DNA from: Helicobacteraceae bacterium
Lineage (GTDB): Bacteria; Campylobacterota; Campylobacteria; Campylobacterales; Sulfurimonadaceae
DNA length: 8,459 bases
Assembly (NCBI GenBank): GCA_027083665.1
Contig: JALWNV010000004.1
Coordinates: forward strand, 1 to 8,459
Direction of reading: 5' to 3'
The translations under genes were made by a program, and so were the position numbers. The notes below the pieces were generated by a model, which searched no databases, was not told the origin of the DNA, and worked only from the letters and a program-made list of their open reading frames with translations. Positions within the stretch are counted from its first letter, which is position 1, and each line of letters begins with the position of its first letter. This document shows, one piece after another, positions 1 through 6,248 of the stretch.

Positions 1-700
1 CGCTGTAGGCGTAATGCTCGCTGATCTCGAGGTAGCGCATCACCTCTTTTTGGTTTTCGACGCCTTCGAGGAAGGTCAGAACCACTTCCGTCGTGCGGTA
101 GATGTTGAGCAGGTTGAAGATCTCGTCAAGCGCATAGGTCGGGTCCTCGCTGGTGCCGTAGGTCTCGTACAGCCATGTCTTTCCCGTCGTAACGTCGACG
201 GCGGCGTAGCCTACGGTATAGATCCCGCGATGGCGGTCGATAAGCAGCGAGACGATGTAGTTGTCCTCGTGATCGACGGTGTGGTCGAAATTCGTTCCCG
301 GCGAGATAATCTGCCCGAGGTAGCGGCTGACCCTGGGAGGCACCCCCTTTTGGCGGATGATGACGATGGTATAGCGCTGCTGTTCGATCATCCGGCCGAG
401 GTAGCGCTCGAACGAAACGGCGGGCACACCGGCGAGCAGAGGGTTTTTCACCGAGTTTTCGGCGATGTTCTTGTTCTTTTTCGTCAGCTGGATATTGAGC
501 AGCTCGGCCATCTCCTTGGCCTTGCCCACCTGCAGCTCGTCGTTGTTGACCTCGTATACCTCGAAGAAGGTCCCGATCTCCATGAACACAACCGTGTCGC
601 TGCCGTATTTCGCCTCAAAATGGCGCTGCAGATCGAAATAGATCTCCGTCAACAGTTTGTTTTTATTGTTGATAAGAGCGTCGATATCGCTGTGCAGCAC
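1..700 (-). CDS. mutS: DNA mismatch repair protein MutS, N-terminal part (partial, runs off left edge)
   Basis: Minus-strand reading frame, open from position 700 to the window edge (233 codons). It encodes the mismatch-recognition part of MutS: the [12 protein letters not shown] stretch at about residues 39-50 carries the Phe-x-Glu motif (here F-F-E) that contacts the mispaired base. It is followed by [17 protein letters not shown] and the start of the connector domain ([14 protein letters not shown]). Clamp, ATPase and any C-terminal domains lie outside the window. The start is taken as GTG at 700-698, giving [20 protein letters not shown]; a GGGG run lies about 8 nt upstream and a TATAAT -10 box at 736-731. 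The local wording resembles the long MutS of Sulfurimonas-like Campylobacterota, which as I recall belongs to the MutS7-type subfamily with a C-terminal HNH nuclease; that subtype cannot be tested here. The gene is divergent from the secreted-protein gene at 847. Confidence 0.9.
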   Translation of the reverse strand, partial: MLHSDIDALINNKNKLLTEIYFDLQRHFEAKYGSDTVVFMEIGTFFEVYEVNNDELQVGKAKEMAELLNIQLTKKNKNIAENSVKNPLLAGVPAVSFERYLGRMIEQQRYTIVIIRQKGVPPRVSRYLGQIISPGTNFDHTVDHEDNYIVSLLIDRHRGIYTVGYAAVDVTTGKTWLYETYGTSEDPTYALDEIFNLLNIYRTTEVVLTFLEGVENQKEVMRYLEISEHYAYS

Positions 701-730
701 TGAACGGACCCCGGGTGTTGAATTTACAAA

Positions 731-736
731 ATTATA
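731..736 (-). promoter_or_regulatory. Probable -10 box of mutS
   Basis: A perfect TATAAT is read on the minus strand, 30 nt upstream of the chosen GTG start. It would give a 5' leader of roughly 24 nt. No convincing -35 hexamer is visible at 17-18 bp, which is normal for sigma70 promoters in Campylobacterota. Its position supports a start inside the leader-proximal region rather than further upstream. Confidence 0.5.
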
Positions 737-813
737 GCCAAAGCGCCTTATCCGAACACATGAAATGCTTCGGCTTCATCCCGGGTTGAAGTATCGCTGC
801 AGAAAATCGATGA

Positions 814-844
814 TATACTATACAAAAGCGTAAAAAAGGAAGGA
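814..844 (+). promoter_or_regulatory. Promoter -10 candidate and ribosome binding site for the 847 gene
   Basis: TATACT at 814-819, overlapped by a second option TATACA at 819-824, lies upstream of a strong Shine-Dalgarno run AAGGAAGGA (836-844). That run sits two bases before the ATG at 847 as written, with its GGAGG-like core about 5 nt away. A TTGAAG at 786-791 is too far away (22 bp) to be a good -35. The ribosome binding site fixes the start of the secreted-protein gene. Confidence 0.45.
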
Positions 845-846
845 TT

Positions 847-1506
847 ATGAAAACGTTCGCACATCTTCTCGTATTGTTGATAAGTATCTCCGTCTTCGTA
901 CATGCCGCCGCACTCAAAGGCGTATGGCTTCACAACGGAGCGGAGGGAAGGATCTCTCTGGAATTTCTTTCCGACAGCGAGCTGGTGTATGACGGAGAAC
1001 GTATGCCTTATATGATCGTCGGCAACCGTATCCGTGTTCCCGACGACTACACCGGATACGCCGACTACCCTTTCCGTCTGCAAAAAGACAGACTCTCCAT
1101 CACCTTCCCCGACGGCAGCACCATCGTCTTCAAGCCGGTCAGGAAAACGGCACCTTCGCTTCAAGCACAAAACGGCGGTTCGCAAACCACGATGTTGCAA
1201 GGTACGCTCTGTTCGTACTCCAGCAGCTACAACGGCGGCTATTCGCACAGCGGCAGGGTCTATTTCGACGGCGCGGGACATTTCACTACCTCGGCGGAAA
1301 CCTACTCGGCAGGCGACAGCGGCACCTACGCCAACAACCAGGGCAACAACAGCGGCGGCAATTACCGTGTCTCGGGCAATACCATCACTCTCACCTATCC
1401 CGACGGTACCGCTTACAGGGGAAAAGTGATCGAACGCGCCGGCAACGGCCGCATCACCGGCATCAACGTCAACGGCAATATCTTCGGCAGCGGACTGTGT
1501 GACTGA
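847..1506 (+). CDS. Secreted beta-rich protein of unknown function, two small domains
   Basis: 219 residues with a clear Sec signal peptide (MKTFAHLL, hydrophobic core to residue 18, probable cleavage after VHA at 20). The mature part seems to hold two domains. Residues 23-98 (LKGVWLHNG..., ending ITFPDGSTIVF) read like a small lipocalin-like beta sheet. Residues 118-219 (GTLCSYSSS..., YFDGAGHFTT, GNYRVSGNTITLTYPDG, ending SGLCD) have the alternating Gly/aromatic pattern of a second one. The two domains share the ending pattern 'gn-I-x-(I/L)-T-(F/Y)-P-D-G', so they may be distant duplicates. Cys122 and Cys218 bracket the second domain and could form a disulfide. The start is secure (strong AAGGAAGGA). 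It is monocistronic and divergent from mutS. I do not recognise a named family, and periplasmic or extracellular location is inferred from the signal peptide only. Confidence 0.8.
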   Translation: MKTFAHLLVLLISISVFVHAAALKGVWLHNGAEGRISLEFLSDSELVYDGERMPYMIVGNRIRVPDDYTGYADYPFRLQKDRLSITFPDGSTIVFKPVRKTAPSLQAQNGGSQTTMLQGTLCSYSSSYNGGYSHSGRVYFDGAGHFTTSAETYSAGDSGTYANNQGNNSGGNYRVSGNTITLTYPDGTAYRGKVIERAGNGRITGINVNGNIFGSGLCD

Positions 1507-1551
1507 GTATCGGCGTCAGCCGGCTCGCTGGAGAGATGGCCGCCTTAACGC

Positions 1552-1674
1552 CTATACCCCGCCTTCACATTGGAGGGTTTTGTAGTCATTCTCCGTCATC
1601 TTCCACATTGTCCGACCGTCGACGACATCGATACTTTTATCCGCGTTGTAAGGTATAGCTGATTTGATTGATGC
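1552..1674 (-). pseudogene. Short coding-like remnant, possibly end of a broken gene
   Basis: This minus-strand frame opens after a TAG at 1677-1675 and ends at TAG 1554-1552 (40 codons). It ends with IDVVDGRTMWKMTENDYKTL plus a short QCEGGV tail. The wording looks like real protein rather than chance, yet there is no start signal and no homologue that I recognise. The frame one step away, directly upstream (ending at 1637), also reads plausibly (WVEQFRMDRVTGGEIG, INQISYTLQRG). One frameshift near 1650 would join the two, and both could be pieces of a single lost gene. Because that second frame overlaps the transposase remnant in another frame, at most one reading of 1704-1817 is right. Confidence 0.25.
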
Positions 1675-1703
1675 CTATTTCCCCGCCTGTCACCCGATCC
1701 ATC

Positions 1704-1817
1704 CTAAACTGCTCCACCCAATATCCGAAATCGATATTTTGGTACAAAAACAATATGACAGTCGCCTTTATTGGCAAATTCAACCAACAAGTGCCGGTAA
1801 ACTTTACTTCCGTGACA
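1704..1817 (-). pseudogene. Truncated IS200/IS605-type TnpA transposase, N-terminal fragment
   Basis: The minus-strand frame between a TGA (1820-1818) and a TAG (1706-1704) encodes about 37 residues ending DCHIVFVPKYRFRILGGAV. The HIVFVPKYR-x-x-(I/V)-L-x-G core is the hallmark of the first strand of Y1 (HUH) transposases of IS200/IS605 elements. The catalytic H-x-H motif expected about 50 residues later and the tyrosine helix are absent in all three frames, so the element is dead and cut short. I see no start codon or element ends. It begins within 10 nt of the stop codon of the DUF1566 lipoprotein gene, which is still intact. The call rests on one motif read by eye. Confidence 0.55.
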
Positions 1818-1825
1818 TCACACGT

Positions 1826-2284
1826 TTATCGCACACATCGCACATTGAAACGATTATCAGCAGAGGAATATCTGACACTCATCAGAATATTACCATATGG
1901 AATAAAAAAATATTTCTGACCACGGATATCTGTTGACGACCAATATCCACGTACAGTGCTATCATAAGGTTCCAAGCGATGTCGGAACTGATCTCTTACG
2001 TTGTACATGCTGTATAGTTCATTGATGTTCGGAAGACGCCAGTCATCATGACCCTCAAGCACAAGGTTCTCACAATAATCGATTGCCGTGAACCAACGCC
2101 ATTCTTTTAGCCGATCGATACTATGTTGCGTATCTTCCCACATCAGATCCGTTTTCCGATCATAGACCGTTTGTGACGGCAAGGAACGGATTACGATAGC
2201 TTTTGCATGTTGTATTTCTTCGCTTTTACCGCAACTTCCAAATACAAAAACCAGCATAATCATAGCGATATATTTAACGTTCAC
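1826..2284 (-). CDS. Small DUF1566 (Lcl-domain) lipoprotein
   Basis: About 152 residues. I choose GTG at 2284-2282 (MNVKYIAMIMLVFVFGSCGK) over an upstream ATG at 2305. The GTG is preceded closely by AGGGGGAAGAA, starts 10 nt after the previous stop and yields a compact lipoprotein signal peptide. The putative lipobox is FGSC with Cys18 as the lipid-bearing residue. The rest is one DUF1566/Lcl domain: TDLMWED (family pattern t-g-L-m-W), AIDYCENLVLEGHDDWRLPN with the diagnostic DWRLP, then INELYSM, GYWSST and the closing NVRCVR. The Lcl domain is named for the C-terminal domain of the Legionella collagen-like adhesin, where it binds sugars. Here a ligand is unknown, and an envelope-anchored binding role is inferred. 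It is the last gene of the surface-protein operon, directly behind another DUF1566 domain from which it may be duplicated. Confidence 0.85.
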   Translation of the reverse strand: MNVKYIAMIMLVFVFGSCGKSEEIQHAKAIVIRSLPSQTVYDRKTDLMWEDTQHSIDRLKEWRWFTAIDYCENLVLEGHDDWRLPNINELYSMYNVRDQFRHRLEPYDSTVRGYWSSTDIRGQKYFFIPYGNILMSVRYSSADNRFNVRCVR

Positions 2285-2294
2285 TTCTTCCCCC

Positions 2295-3620
2295 TTATCG
2301 TACACATTTTACTACGAGATTGACTAGATTGACTACATGACTGGAACAATAGGCGTTATTCCAATATGTTTCAAAAGCGCACTCATACCCCTGATAACTA
2401 TCACTACTTATAATATCTTCATCAAGTCTATAATTTATTGCTGAAGTATCTCTTCCAGCCAAATCCATCAATGTCCTCAGCTCAGCTATCGTTGGAAGAC
2501 GCCAATCCGTATATCCTCCCACTATTGAACGTTCACAATATTCCGCAGCATTATCTCCTATACCCCAAACTTCATAGGGGAACCACTGCAGCTTCGTAAC
2601 ATTATCAGTCATCACTCCGGTATCGAATGTGTAATTATGATCGAGCCCTTTTTGATAATAACCATCATCGAATCGATACCTGCTTAATAACTGACCCGTC
2701 TTAAAAACAAACGCACGAACATCAACTTCCATCGGTTTGCAAAAAGCCGTGCCGTCATCGAAATACGTCAGCACTTCATCCTCACCGCATACTGGGCAAT
2801 CTACATTACTGTCACGACAATTTTGTGGCGGTTCACTCGAGCTCTGTCCACTCGAGCATCCCTCCTCCGAACTCATACAATCTATTGCATCCCCAAATGC
2901 GATAGAGATATGGTCCAAATCCAAATCGATACGTTCAAACGACTGTATCTGACCGCTCTGCAGCGTATTCCAGTGAAAAAAGCCATACGGATTCAATTTG
3001 GAAAGCTTCGCCGCAAAATCACCACTGCTGTTGACATAGACCCAGTCATATGCATTTTTGCCATAATGAGCGAAATACCCGTCAATTATGAATGTCCTTC
3101 CCGACAACAGTACATCGACTGAACCAAGACTCCGCTTGGTCAAACCACCAAAGGATATCTTGTCTTTTTTGTCTGAAAGAATGATTTTGTCAAAATGCCG
3201 TGCATCGGAAGAATGCAATACATCCCATGTCAGGAAGCCTTTTGCATCCATACCCGTCAATTTGGCTACCACACCGAGGCCGGAAGTGACATAAATCCAT
3301 TCATATGCCCCGGACCCAAAATGGAAAAAATAACCGTCGATCGAAACATTAGTCGCCGCAAGTGATTTGGCTGGTGTTAAGACACCGGAACGAGGATAAC
3401 GTACCGGCATGCTATATTCCGAACAGCTTTTCATATTACAAGCCGCCACTTTGAGTACAAACTGGTCACTACAATCGACCGTTTCCAAGTCAGGCTGAAA
3501 ATAGGTCATATATCTATGATCATCATCCCAACGCGTTTCTATCCAATTGTTGGAACCTTCCTTTTTGATAGCCCTCTTGTAGTACTCTGCACCGGCAGAA
3601 ATATCATTGGTGATATTCAA
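2295..3620 (-). CDS. DUF1566 protein with FN3-like and novel repeats; probably the severed C-terminal part of the FN3 gene
   Basis: 441 codons from the first usable start, a TTG at 3620. The order is: rest of an FN3-like unit (residues 1-70, closing with AACNMKSCSEYS like the units of the upstream gene); two copies of an unrecognised 67-residue repeat (92-159 and 177-243, core DGYF-x-H-x-G, (D/E)W(I/V)YV, AKL, GF-x-x-W); a Cys-rich linker (248-294, about seven Cys); and a DUF1566/Lcl domain (330-441: TKLQWFPYE, AAEYCE, TDWRLPTIAEL, ending VVKCVR). There is no signal peptide and no Shine-Dalgarno at the TTG. Coding sense continues upstream in frame, including the proline linker IPEIPKNIKI, up to a TGA at 3701-3699 with no ATG or GTG. 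The upstream FN3 gene ends in the same frame 21 nt before that TGA. I read it as a disrupted C-terminal half; a separately translated protein without export signal is less likely. Confidence 0.7.
   Translation of the reverse strand: MNITNDISAGAEYYKRAIKKEGSNNWIETRWDDDHRYMTYFQPDLETVDCSDQFVLKVAACNMKSCSEYSMPVRYPRSGVLTPAKSLAATNVSIDGYFFHFGSGAYEWIYVTSGLGVVAKLTGMDAKGFLTWDVLHSSDARHFDKIILSDKKDKISFGGLTKRSLGSVDVLLSGRTFIIDGYFAHYGKNAYDWVYVNSSGDFAAKLSKLNPYGFFHWNTLQSGQIQSFERIDLDLDHISIAFGDAIDCMSSEEGCSSGQSSSEPPQNCRDSNVDCPVCGEDEVLTYFDDGTAFCKPMEVDVRAFVFKTGQLLSRYRFDDGYYQKGLDHNYTFDTGVMTDNVTKLQWFPYEVWGIGDNAAEYCERSIVGGYTDWRLPTIAELRTLMDLAGRDTSAINYRLDEDIISSDSYQGYECAFETYWNNAYCSSHVVNLVNLVVKCVR
2892..3347 (-). repeat. 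Two tandem copies of an unrecognised 67-residue repeat
   Basis: Copy A is encoded at 3347-3144 and copy B at 3092-2892, separated by about 17 residues. Shared positions: I-D-G-Y-F-x-H-(F/Y)-G-x-x-A-Y-(D/E)-W-(I/V)-Y-V-x-S, then A-K-L, then G-F-(L/F)-x-W-x-x-L-x-S, then F-(D/E)-(K/R)-I-x-L and I-S-(I/F)-x-F-G. The DNA copies have diverged, so this is an old duplication visible in protein only. I do not recall a named domain with this pattern. Confidence 0.7.
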
Positions 3621-3698
3621 ATGCTGTTCATCCGTATCACAAACTATCTTGATATTTTTTGGTATCTCTGGGATGGAAGCAATTTTAGACGTGCTAAA

Positions 3699-3722
3699 TC
3701 ATGCAATAGCTTCAATGAATTA
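3699..3722 (-). other. Two in-frame stop codons splitting the FN3-DUF1566 reading frame
   Basis: TAA at 3722-3720 ends the FN3 gene (last residues HTVFSY). Six sense codons in the same frame (FIEAIA) lead to TGA at 3701-3699. After it the frame runs open through an FN3-like unit, the novel repeats and the DUF1566 domain to 2295. Without these two stops the frame from 6131 to 2295 would encode about 1278 residues. No plausible start codon with a ribosome binding site lies between the second stop and 3620. Confidence 0.75.
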
Positions 3723-6131
3723 ATAACTGAAAACCGTATGAGAATCCGGCGAAAGATTGTTCGTTTCTTCCACTTCTTTGTGATATCTAATTTTATATTC
3801 ATACTGAACATCGTTTTCACTGTAAAAATGGATATTATACACCTTCCCTTTTAGCGACTGTTCCAGATTACCGTAAAGTGCATTCACATTAAGCAAATGG
3901 CTCCATTCCCCGTTGTCACTTCTGTTTCTTCTAAGAATTTCGAATGAACCGTTCGCCATGTTTGGGGCATACCAGCTTAACACCACGTTCATATTATAAA
4001 GACCTTCTGACGCGGTGACATGCATCGGCGGGATCGTATTCTCACCAATCGAAATGGCCTGCGGTATGATCTCTGATACCTCGCTGCATCCCACGGCATT
4101 GCACAATTTCGCCGAAAAGCCCGACCACAAATTGTAGACATGGTGATCGAAAAACCATTTCATCGTAGCGATATCGAATGATTTGACGAAAGCAAAATCA
4201 CTTTGATAATCCGGGCCGCTGGCGGCAGGGTCCGTCCGGTTTCTATCCAGATAGTAATTGACCACCATTTTATCAATGCCCTCAAACGGTGAATATGCCT
4301 CGATTTCAAATCCCTGAGGATGCTCTTTTGCCGTCACGGCCAAATCCGGTTTTGCCGGGACATTTGCATAGCCGTTATCCGACGACGACAATTCCCCACA
4401 CCCTGAAAAACCGTTGCAGGCCTGAACCCGGTAACGGTAAAGCACACTGCGGCGTACCGAAGTATCCTCCCACTCCGTCTCTTCAACCGTTGCGACCAGC
4501 TCATCGTGCTGTGCATCCAACTCTTTTCGGTATATCCTGTACGATTCGGCTTTTGCAACCTTTTCGTATATCAGATGCACTTTATCCAAAAATTTACCGT
4601 CACTTGCACTGATGCCCATAGGGGCTTCCAGTGCGGGCACCTTGACATAACCGGAATCGGAATCACTAAATTCCGAACAACTGTCCCCATTGCAGGCTTT
4701 GACAAAATATTCAAATTTAACATATTGACGAGACGTTTCATGACGATAACTCAATCGATCCAAATCGGCGGAAACCGTTCCGATCAAATAGGGTATCGAC
4801 ATCGTTCCAGACACTTCTGACGGTTCCGAAACATAAATCTCGTAACGCTGCGCGTCCGTGACAGAATCAAAAACGACTTCAACATAATTCGAATATTTTC
4901 CGTCACTCGCCTCGACTCCCCGCGGTATAGCGGGAATCGTCGCTTCCATCCTGGCATAGCCGGTGTCCGAAGCACCGGCACTGCTGCAGCCCACACTGTT
5001 GCAGGCCCTGACCCAATAGTAATAGGTCGTCCCCGCCGTTACCGCCGTATCGTCATAGCTTGTCGACATCACGGTATGATAGGGTTTTGCCGGATAGCTG
5101 TTCGTCGTCGCACGATGGATCTCGTAGCTTGTCGCTCCCGAAGAAGGTACGATACTCAGCGCCACTTTGTCCGTATAGTTGCCGTCGCTCGCGTCAATGG
5201 TCGTCTTCGGCGGGATCGTTACCGCCTCCTCTGCGTAGCCCGTGTTGTATACGCTTGCCGCACTGCACCCGGCGCTGTTGCACGCCTTGACCCAGTAGTA
5301 ATAGGTTATCCCCGCCGTTACTCCCGTATCGTTGAATGTCGTCGAGGCGGTGCTCGCCATGGAGCTTGCCGGTATCGTGCCGGTCTGTGAACGGTAGATC
5401 CTGTAGCTTGTCGCGCCTGAGGAAGGCGTAATGTTCAGTACGACCTTGTCCGTATAGGTTCCGTCACTCGCGGAAACCGAAGTCGACGAGGGAGCCGCCA
5501 GCGCGTAGCCGCTGTCGGAAGGGCTCGCGGCGCTGCAACCGCCGGCATTGCATGCCTTGACCCAGTAATAGTAGGTCGTGCCGGCTGTGGTACCACCCGT
5601 CACCTTATCGTTGTATGAAGCGGATGATGTCGTTGCATAACTGCTTGTCGGAAGCGAATTCTTGATGGAACGGTAGATCGTATAGCTTGTCGCATAATCC
5701 GATGGCGTAATACTCAACTCGATCATGTCCGTATAGGTCCCATCGCTTGCCGTGACTTCTGTCGATTTCGGTATGGGCAGGTGGGCATAGCCGGTGTCCG
5801 ATGCGCTGAGGGAACTGCATCCGCCCATGAAATCCGAACATCGCTGTCCCCAGTAGTAGTACACGGTATCCACGCTGACGCTTGTATCGTCGTACGTGCT
5901 GCCGCCTTCATGGATCATAAGGCAACCGTCTTCCGCTCCCCTGCAGGCATCTTTTGTATTGCGATAGACTCTGTAAACGGCATCTTTCGCTGTGATCGTA
6001 CTCACACTCACATGCACTTTGTCCGCATACGTCCCGTCACTCGCGCTCACCGCCGGTGCCGACGGTACCGCGAACAGCTGCGGCACGATCGCCGGCAGCA
6101 TGATCAGCATCCACCTTATTCTGTATCCCAT
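3720..6131 (-). CDS. Secreted multi-domain fibronectin type III-like repeat protein
   Basis: 803 residues with a Sec signal peptide (basic start MGYRIRW, hydrophobic to about 20, probable cleavage after LFA at 21). The mature chain is built of eight FN3-like units starting near residues 28, 126, 219, 312, 406, 507, 599 and 705. Most open with (V/I)-x-ASDG-x-Y-x-(D/N)-x-V, continue SY-x-IYR and close with YYYWVKACN-x-x-GCS-AAS-x-SD-(T/S)-GYA. The paired Cys in the CN...GCS loop recur in units 1-7 and fit a disulfide in an oxidising location outside the cytoplasm. Units 7 and 8 are diverged. FN3 arrays typically act as spacers or protein/sugar-binding stalks on surface and secreted proteins, so an adhesin-like role is likely but inferred. 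The ATG at 6131 has a good AAAGGAAG ribosome binding site and its own -10 box. There is no membrane anchor, probably because the natural C-terminus lies beyond the stop codons at 3722-3699. Confidence 0.88.
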   Translation of the reverse strand: MGYRIRWMLIMLPAIVPQLFAVPSAPAVSASDGTYADKVHVSVSTITAKDAVYRVYRNTKDACRGAEDGCLMIHEGGSTYDDTSVSVDTVYYYWGQRCSDFMGGCSSLSASDTGYAHLPIPKSTEVTASDGTYTDMIELSITPSDYATSYTIYRSIKNSLPTSSYATTSSASYNDKVTGGTTAGTTYYYWVKACNAGGCSAASPSDSGYALAAPSSTSVSASDGTYTDKVVLNITPSSGATSYRIYRSQTGTIPASSMASTASTTFNDTGVTAGITYYYWVKACNSAGCSAASVYNTGYAEEAVTIPPKTTIDASDGNYTDKVALSIVPSSGATSYEIHRATTNSYPAKPYHTVMSTSYDDTAVTAGTTYYYWVRACNSVGCSSAGASDTGYARMEATIPAIPRGVEASDGKYSNYVEVVFDSVTDAQRYEIYVSEPSEVSGTMSIPYLIGTVSADLDRLSYRHETSRQYVKFEYFVKACNGDSCSEFSDSDSGYVKVPALEAPMGISASDGKFLDKVHLIYEKVAKAESYRIYRKELDAQHDELVATVEETEWEDTSVRRSVLYRYRVQACNGFSGCGELSSSDNGYANVPAKPDLAVTAKEHPQGFEIEAYSPFEGIDKMVVNYYLDRNRTDPAASGPDYQSDFAFVKSFDIATMKWFFDHHVYNLWSGFSAKLCNAVGCSEVSEIIPQAISIGENTIPPMHVTASEGLYNMNVVLSWYAPNMANGSFEILRRNRSDNGEWSHLLNVNALYGNLEQSLKGKVYNIHFYSENDVQYEYKIRYHKEVEETNNLSPDSHTVFSY
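4917..5756 (-). repeat. Three tandem DNA repeats of about 279-282 bp encoding FN3 units 2-4
   Basis: Units 2, 3 and 4 of the FN3 protein (about 5756-5478, 5477-5199 and 5198-4917) are similar at DNA level too. For example, the plus-strand reading ACCCA(A/G)TA(G/A)TA(A/G)TAGGT recurs near 5010, 5290 and 5560. Units outside this block are related only as protein. Such recently copied units can expand or contract by recombination and are also a risk for assembly errors. Confidence 0.7.
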
Positions 6132-6186
6132 AATGCTTCCTTTCGGCTTTTACAACTTTCGTATGTAAAAAGGAGTTCATAGAGTC

Positions 6187-6192
6187 ATTATA
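6187..6192 (-). promoter_or_regulatory. Probable -10 box of the FN3 operon
   Basis: A perfect TATAAT on the minus strand, in the 117-bp gap behind the kinase gene. The expected transcript start near 6180 gives a leader of about 49 nt before the ATG at 6131. There is no -35 consensus at 17 bp; a direct repeat occupies that place instead. This suggests the operon can be transcribed independently of the kinase gene. Confidence 0.5.
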
Positions 6193-6201
6193 GGACGAAG
6201 A

Positions 6202-6219
6202 TGTTGCAAATTTGTTGCA
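6202..6219 (-). promoter_or_regulatory. Candidate response-regulator site: TGCAACA direct repeat with 11-bp period
   Basis: On the minus strand TGCAACA occurs at 6219-6213 and again at 6208-6202, exactly 11 bp apart, ending 9 bp upstream of the -10 box. OmpR/PhoB-family regulators bind head-to-tail as dimers on direct repeats of 11 bp, and class II sites of PhoB replace the -35 region at about this distance. The neighbouring regulator gene (7469-8137) is of that family. The match of spacing, position and neighbour is suggestive; the binding itself is inferred. Confidence 0.4.
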
Positions 6220-6238
6220 CAAAAAAGTGCCTGTCCCC
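6217..6238. other. Short hairpin plus GGGGACAGGCACTTTTTT motif behind the kinase gene
   Basis: On the minus strand GGGGACAGGCAC is followed by six T (6238-6221), and GCAC-tttttt-GTGC forms a 4-bp hairpin (6230-6217). I recall similar GGGGACAGGCAC strings as scattered intergenic motifs in various bacterial genomes, sometimes linked with REP-type repeats, but cannot verify this. The T run lies in the loop, so it is not a textbook terminator of the kinase gene. It directly abuts the candidate regulator site. Confidence 0.25.
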
Positions 6239-6248
6239 CTACCGGGTT

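Larger units (their letters stand above)
1507..1825. other. Gap without an intact gene; decayed minus-strand coding remnants
   Basis: This 319-bp stretch lies between the convergent ends of the secreted-protein gene and the DUF1566 lipoprotein gene. No full gene is visible. It holds a transposase remnant (1704-1817) and a second short coding-like piece (1552-1674), both on the minus strand. A small GC hairpin lies just past the plus-strand stop (CGGC-gtca-GCCG, 1511-1522) but has no T run, so it is a poor terminator candidate. The plus-strand reading frame that crosses the right half overlaps the lipoprotein gene and looks like an antisense shadow. Confidence 0.55.

Noticed and set aside
14..703. 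Plus-strand frame of 229 codons
   Set aside because: It is antisense to mutS; the minus frame has the clear MutS mismatch-recognition motif.
1507..1560. Intrinsic terminator after the 847 gene
   Set aside because: Only a 4-bp GC hairpin at 1511-1522 and no T run follows.
1664..1936. Plus-strand frame of 90 codons crossing the gap
   Set aside because: It overlaps the 3' end of the intact DUF1566 lipoprotein gene, has no ribosome binding site and no recognisable sequence.
3699..3701. TGA as a selenocysteine codon joining the two halves
   Set aside because: A TAA lies seven codons earlier in the same frame and cannot be decoded that way; no stem-loop typical of selenocysteine insertion was evident.
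3516..3854. Plus-strand frame of 112 codons spanning the stop-codon junction
   Set aside because: It is antisense to FN3-like coding sequence on both sides; there is no start signal. It does not explain the junction.
4917..5756. CRISPR-like regular repetition
   Set aside because: The period is about 280 bp and is fully coding, with conserved FN3 positions; there are no short repeats with unique spacers.
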